Part shown: positions 60,899 to 64,000 of the stretch, piece after piece | Position numbering within the stretch: the stretch's first letter is position 1 | Layout of the letters: each line of letters begins with the position of its first letter | NCBI RefSeq assembly: GCF_010974945.1 | Contig: NZ_JAAIVB010000075.1 | Location: 1-64,000, forward strand | Length of the DNA stretch: 64,000 nucleotides | Source: Noviherbaspirillum galbum | GTDB lineage: Bacteria > Pseudomonadota > Gammaproteobacteria > Burkholderiales > Burkholderiaceae_D | Reading direction: 5' to 3' | Made by a program: the position numbers and the translations under genes | The notes under the pieces: model-generated | Seen by the model: the letters and a program-made list of their open reading frames with translations, nothing else | Database searches by the model: none | Told to the model about the DNA's origin: nothing

Positions 60899-61680
60899 GC
60901 GTTTTCCTCCACGGGGGCGAGGCCGAGGTAGGCCTGCTGCACGACGGGCGAGGCGATAACCTTTTCCGGGTCGCCGTCGGCCATCAGCGTGCCGTTGTGC
61001 AGGACGATGATGCGGTCGGCGAGTTCGCGCACCACGTCCATCTTGTGTTCGACGAGCAGGATCGTCTTGTCGCGGCGGGCCTTGAGCGCGCGGATGAGGT
61101 CCAGGATCACTGGCACCTCGTCCACGCTCATGCCGGCGGTAGGTTCGTCGAACATGTAAACATCGGGGTCGAGCGCCATCAGCAACCCGACCTCAAGCTT
61201 GCGCTGGTCGCCGTGCGGCAGCGCCGCGGCTTCGACATCGCGCTTGGACAGCAGCGCCACGCTGTCGAGCAGTTGCTCCGCCCGTTCGATCAGATCGCGG
61301 TGATGGCTCCAGACATTCCACATGTCCAGGCCGATCTGCCGGCGCGACTGCAACGCCAGCCGCACGTTCTCCATCACCGACAGGTTGGGAAACAGGCTCG
61401 TGAGCTGGAAGGCGCGTCCCAGGCCGGCATGGGTGCGGGCCGATGCGGGCAGCGAGGTAATGTCGCGGCCGTTGAGGATGACGTTTCCGGCGCTGGCCTT
61501 GAGCTGGCCCGAGATCAGGTTGAAGTAGGTGGTCTTGCCGGCGCCGTTGGGGCCGACGATGGCGGTCAGGGTGCCGGGCGCGAAGGTGCAGGAGACGCCA
61601 TTGACGGCGACGTGGCCGCCGAAGCGAATCGTGAGGTCGCGCGTTTCCAGCTTGCCGGGGCGGGCTGCGGTGTCGGACAT
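60895..61680 (-). CDS. livG: ABC ATPase LivG
   Basis: A 261-residue ATPase: Walker A GPNGAGKTTYF, a modified signature LPHGDQRKLEV, Walker B VYMFDEPTAGMS and the switch His in ILLVEHKMDVV. The LPHGDQR signature is a slight departure from LSYGxQR but is seen in this subfamily. It is the second gene of the operon; the 70 bases before it hold a hairpin. Confidence 0.94.
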   Translation of the reverse strand: MSDTAARPGKLETRDLTIRFGGHVAVNGVSCTFAPGTLTAIVGPNGAGKTTYFNLISGQLKASAGNVILNGRDITSLPASARTHAGLGRAFQLTSLFPNLSVMENVRLALQSRRQIGLDMWNVWSHHRDLIERAEQLLDSVALLSKRDVEAAALPHGDQRKLEVGLLMALDPDVYMFDEPTAGMSVDEVPVILDLIRALKARRDKTILLVEHKMDVVRELADRIIVLHNGTLMADGDPEKVIASPVVQQAYLGLAPVEENA

Positions 61681-61702
61681 GGTGTCTGGAAAATGAGGGG
61701 AT

Positions 61703-61730
61703 GCCTGGCAGGAATTCGCTCCTGCCAGGC
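61703..61730 (-). promoter_or_regulatory. hairpin between the binding-protein gene and livG
   Basis: GCCTGGCAGGA (61703-61713) and TCCTGCCAGGC (61720-61730) form a perfect 11-pair stem with a six-base loop and no T-run. In binding-protein operons such a stem usually protects the upstream part of the message from decay so that more binding protein than transporter is made. Confidence 0.7.
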
Positions 61731-61750
61731 CGTCCCGTGAGAATCGGCGA

Positions 61751-62935
61751 TCAGCGCTTGTTCTTGATCGGCACGTTCATCTCTTCAGGCTTGATCTCGC
61801 GCACCAGTTCGGGCACGCCCCAGGGGAAGGCGGGGTCGACCTTGATCTTGAAGTGATACATCGACTGCATCGCCTGGTGATCTTCCTTGCGGAAGGTCAT
61901 CTTGCCCTTCGGCGTCTCGAAGCTCATGCCTTCCATGGTCGAGATCAGCTTCTCGGTATTGGTGTCGCCGTTGGTCTTTTTCAGCGCCTCGACCACCGCG
62001 ATGCCCGCTGCCATGCCGCCGGCCGTGAAGAAGTCGGGCGGCGACTTGTAGCGCTTGTAGTGCTCGGTCACGAGCCAGTTGTTGGCAGGATTCTTGGGAA
62101 TGGCAAAGTAGTAGTAGGTCGCGCCTTCCATGCCGGGGAAGTTCTTGTACGAAGCCATCGCCGGCAGGATGTTGCCGCCGGTGGAGATCTCGATGCCGTA
62201 GCGCTTCTGCAGTTCGGCGGCGGCCAGGGCATTGTAGGGCGGGGTGCCGCCGGCCCAGACCACTTCGATGACCTTGCGGCCGGGCTTGTCCTTCAACGCG
62301 TCGACGAGGTGCTGGATGCCCGCGGTGAAGTCGGTGGTCGACGGCGGGAGGTATTCCTCGTGCACGATCTTCGATTGCTTCAGCGCTTCCTTGAAGGCCT
62401 TCACGCCGTCGCGGCCGAAGGCATAGTCCTGGGCCAGCATGGCGATGTTGACGCCTTGCTTGTCCATGGCCACGGCATTGGAGATCGCGTCCTGCGACGA
62501 ATTGCGGCCGGTGCGGAAGATGTAGCGGTTCCACTTGTCGCCGGTGATGGCGTCCGCCACCGCCGGCTCGACGAGAAGGATCTTCTTGTATTCCTCGGCG
62601 ACCGGCAGCATGGCCAGCGCCACGCCGGAGCTGGTGGGACCGACGGCGAGCGCGGCCTTGTCGTCGCCGTAGGCGGCGGCGAGCTGGGATTTGGCGACGT
62701 CGGGCTTGCCCTGGGTGTCCTTCTCGATCACGACGATCTTGTTGCCGTTGACCTGCATCGTGCCGTTGGTGGCATAGTCGATGCCCATGATGAGGCCGGC
62801 CTGGGTCTGCTTGGCATAGGCTTCCAGCGCCCCGGTCTTGTCATAGACGTGGGCGATCTTGATGTCTTTGGCGTGGGCTGCCGATACGGACAGGCAGCAG
62901 AGTGCGGCGGCGGCCGCGAGGAGGCGGTATGTCAT
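61751..62935 (-). CDS. Liv-type periplasmic substrate-binding protein
   Basis: A 394-residue binding protein with a signal peptide (about 1-22, cut after AAHA). The mature start KDIKIAHVYDKTGALEAYAKQTQAG and the segment TGDKWNRYIFRTGRNSSQDA are typical of type I (LivJ/AmiC-like) proteins. First gene of the six-gene operon. The substrate cannot be read; the linked hydrolases favour an amide or amino-acid derivative. Confidence 0.93.
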   Translation of the reverse strand: MTYRLLAAAAALCCLSVSAAHAKDIKIAHVYDKTGALEAYAKQTQAGLIMGIDYATNGTMQVNGNKIVVIEKDTQGKPDVAKSQLAAAYGDDKAALAVGPTSSGVALAMLPVAEEYKKILLVEPAVADAITGDKWNRYIFRTGRNSSQDAISNAVAMDKQGVNIAMLAQDYAFGRDGVKAFKEALKQSKIVHEEYLPPSTTDFTAGIQHLVDALKDKPGRKVIEVVWAGGTPPYNALAAAELQKRYGIEISTGGNILPAMASYKNFPGMEGATYYYFAIPKNPANNWLVTEHYKRYKSPPDFFTAGGMAAGIAVVEALKKTNGDTNTEKLISTMEGMSFETPKGKMTFRKEDHQAMQSMYHFKIKVDPAFPWGVPELVREIKPEEMNVPIKNKR

Positions 62936-63186
62936 TGTCTCTTCCTTTGTCGGGCCATCGGCCCTCTCATGGTCTGGAAAACCCTGGAGTCATGCCTTGT
63001 TCTTGCTCATGCACGCAGGCATTGCGGGTCTTGGCAGGTTACTCCATCGCCTGCACCGGGGAAAGTAGTAAAAATACCATTGCGTTCATCGTTCCCGGAA
63101 AGAGGGTCGCGGACGGGGGTGGAAGGCTGGCGAATGATGTCCGAAAACGGCTAGACCCGCTGTGCGGCGCGGCGTATAACGTGTCC

Positions 63187-64000
63187 ATGGACGACTCTAC
63201 CCTTCCCGCCGGGCTGGACCGCACGACGTGCTATCGCGCCCTGAGCGCGCGCGACGCCCGCTTCGACGGCCTCTTCTTCACCGGCGTCAAGACCACCGGC
63301 ATCTACTGCCGGCCGGTGTGCGGCGTGAAGACGCCGCGCGAATCTTCCTGCCTGTTCTTCGGCAGCGCCGCGGCGGCCGAGGCGCAAGGCTTTCGTCCCT
63401 GCCTGCGCTGCCGTCCCGAGCTCGCGCCGTATGCATTGCAGCAGAACCTCGCGCATGCCGTCTGGCAGCGCATCGCCGGTGGGGCGCTGAACGATGGCAA
63501 CGTCGAACGGCTGGCGGACGAGGTCGGCCTTTCCTCGCGCCAGCTGCGGCGCGTGCTGCTGCAGCATTTCGGCGTCACGCCGGTCGAGCTGGCCCAGACC
63601 CAGCGCCTGCTGTTCGCCAAGAAGCTGCTGCAGGAAACGACTCTCTCGATGGCGGACATCGCTTTCGCCGCGGGCTTCGGCAGCGTGCGACGGTTCAATG
63701 CCTTGTTCGCGCAGCGCTATGGTTTCGCGCCCACCGAGGTGCGGCGCGAAACCGCAAGGCTGGGCGAACCCGATCCGTCGCAAGCCCTGGTGCTGCGCCT
63801 CGCCTACCGTCCCCCCTACGACTGGCCGCGCGTCCTGCGCTATCTCGGCGGCCGGGCCATCCCCGGCGTCGAGACGGCCGGCGGCGAGGCTTACCAGCGG
63901 ACCGTGCGCATGGAGGGGCACCAGGGCTGGCTGAGGGTGACACACATGCCGGAGCGGCACCAGCTCAGGCTGGAAATCGATCCCGCCCTGTCCCCGGTGC
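63187..64000 (+). CDS. Ada/AlkA-type fusion for DNA alkylation repair (partial)
   Basis: The first 271 residues of a gene that runs off the window. The Ada N-terminal zinc domain (about 10-80; GIYCRPVC and FRPCLRCRPE hold the four Cys; the first can take a methyl group from phosphotriesters) is followed by an AraC-type DNA-binding domain (about 88-188). The last visible part (TARLGEPDPSQALVLRLAYRPPYDWPRVLRYLGGRAIPGVE-type segment) is the start of the AlkA glycosylase N-terminal domain. It should both sense alkylation and excise methylated bases. The start is the ATG at 63187, divergent from the Liv operon. The C-terminal glycosylase domain is outside the window. Confidence 0.9.
   Translation, partial: MDDSTLPAGLDRTTCYRALSARDARFDGLFFTGVKTTGIYCRPVCGVKTPRESSCLFFGSAAAAEAQGFRPCLRCRPELAPYALQQNLAHAVWQRIAGGALNDGNVERLADEVGLSSRQLRRVLLQHFGVTPVELAQTQRLLFAKKLLQETTLSMADIAFAAGFGSVRRFNALFAQRYGFAPTEVRRETARLGEPDPSQALVLRLAYRPPYDWPRVLRYLGGRAIPGVETAGGEAYQRTVRMEGHQGWLRVTHMPERHQLRLEIDPALSPV

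Noticed and set aside
1-64000. Mobile element, prophage, CRISPR array, tRNA or rRNA
   Set aside because: No transposase, integrase, terminal repeats, regularly spaced repeats or tRNA-like cloverleaf was recognised anywhere; the window reads as ordinary chromosome.

Overview
The window is a 64 kb piece of a GC-rich chromosome with dense coding on both strands and no phage, insertion sequence, tRNA, rRNA or CRISPR array that I can see. The gene set (PrkA/YeaH/SpoVR, a complete SiaABCD set, DUF3717, a DUF6139-like protein, DUF2383 and DUF4142 proteins, LivFGHMK, CysE, AzlCD) points to a betaproteobacterium of the order Burkholderiales. A Noviherbaspirillum- or Herbaspirillum-like member of the Oxalobacteraceae is my best guess; this is inference from gene content and style, not from a marker gene.

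Layout. 1-9.1 kb: a PAS-PAS-GGDEF-EAL protein, an XRE regulator with an MFS exporter, TerC, a Bax-inhibitor-1 family protein with a clear terminator, an NhaR-like LysR regulator, a LysE/ArgO exporter and an MFS carrier. 9.1-20.3 kb: a GH1-like glycosidase, a carboxymuconolactone decarboxylase-like protein, a CHRD lipoprotein behind a candidate sigma-54 promoter, a cupin, cardiolipin synthase, DUF429, an exported alpha/beta hydrolase, a histidine phosphatase, NAD(P)H-hydrate dehydratase, Tag glycosylase, a structured intergenic region ending in a strong terminator, and an EamA transporter. 20.5-26.6 kb: a PPOX flavoprotein, AzlCD, the siaABCD signalling operon and a SugE/Gdx exporter. 26.6-31.7 kb: a SET-domain protein, MnmC and AsmA.

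32.3-39.2 kb holds the prkA-yeaH-spoVR stress triad, with a block of palindromes between prkA and yeaH and a TTG start for yeaH. It is followed by a DUF4142 exported protein behind a near-consensus sigma-54 promoter, and a DUF2383 protein. 39.2-47.3 kb: an FAD dehydrogenase, a phosphodiesterase, cysE with a possible attenuator, a second CHRD lipoprotein, a lectin-like lipoprotein, a beta-propeller lipoprotein, a GST and an acyl-CoA ligase. 47.4-48.1 kb encodes a protein whose C-terminal half resembles a eukaryotic RGS domain. 48.3-54.6 kb: a B12-binding radical SAM protein, DUF3717, a hydrolase/SDR pair, an aminotransferase, a small membrane peptide, an MFS carrier and DUF1304. 54.6-62.9 kb: a LysR regulator facing a 6-aminohexanoate-dimer-hydrolase-like protein, then a six-gene Liv-type ABC uptake operon ending in an alpha/beta hydrolase. 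The window ends inside an Ada/AlkA fusion gene.

How the parts work together. Cyclic-di-GMP signalling appears twice (the hybrid protein at the start and SiaD). The SiaABCD and PrkA/YeaH/SpoVR sets are both stress-linked partner-switch or kinase systems. The last 10 kb looks like an uptake and hydrolysis module for a small amide or ester.
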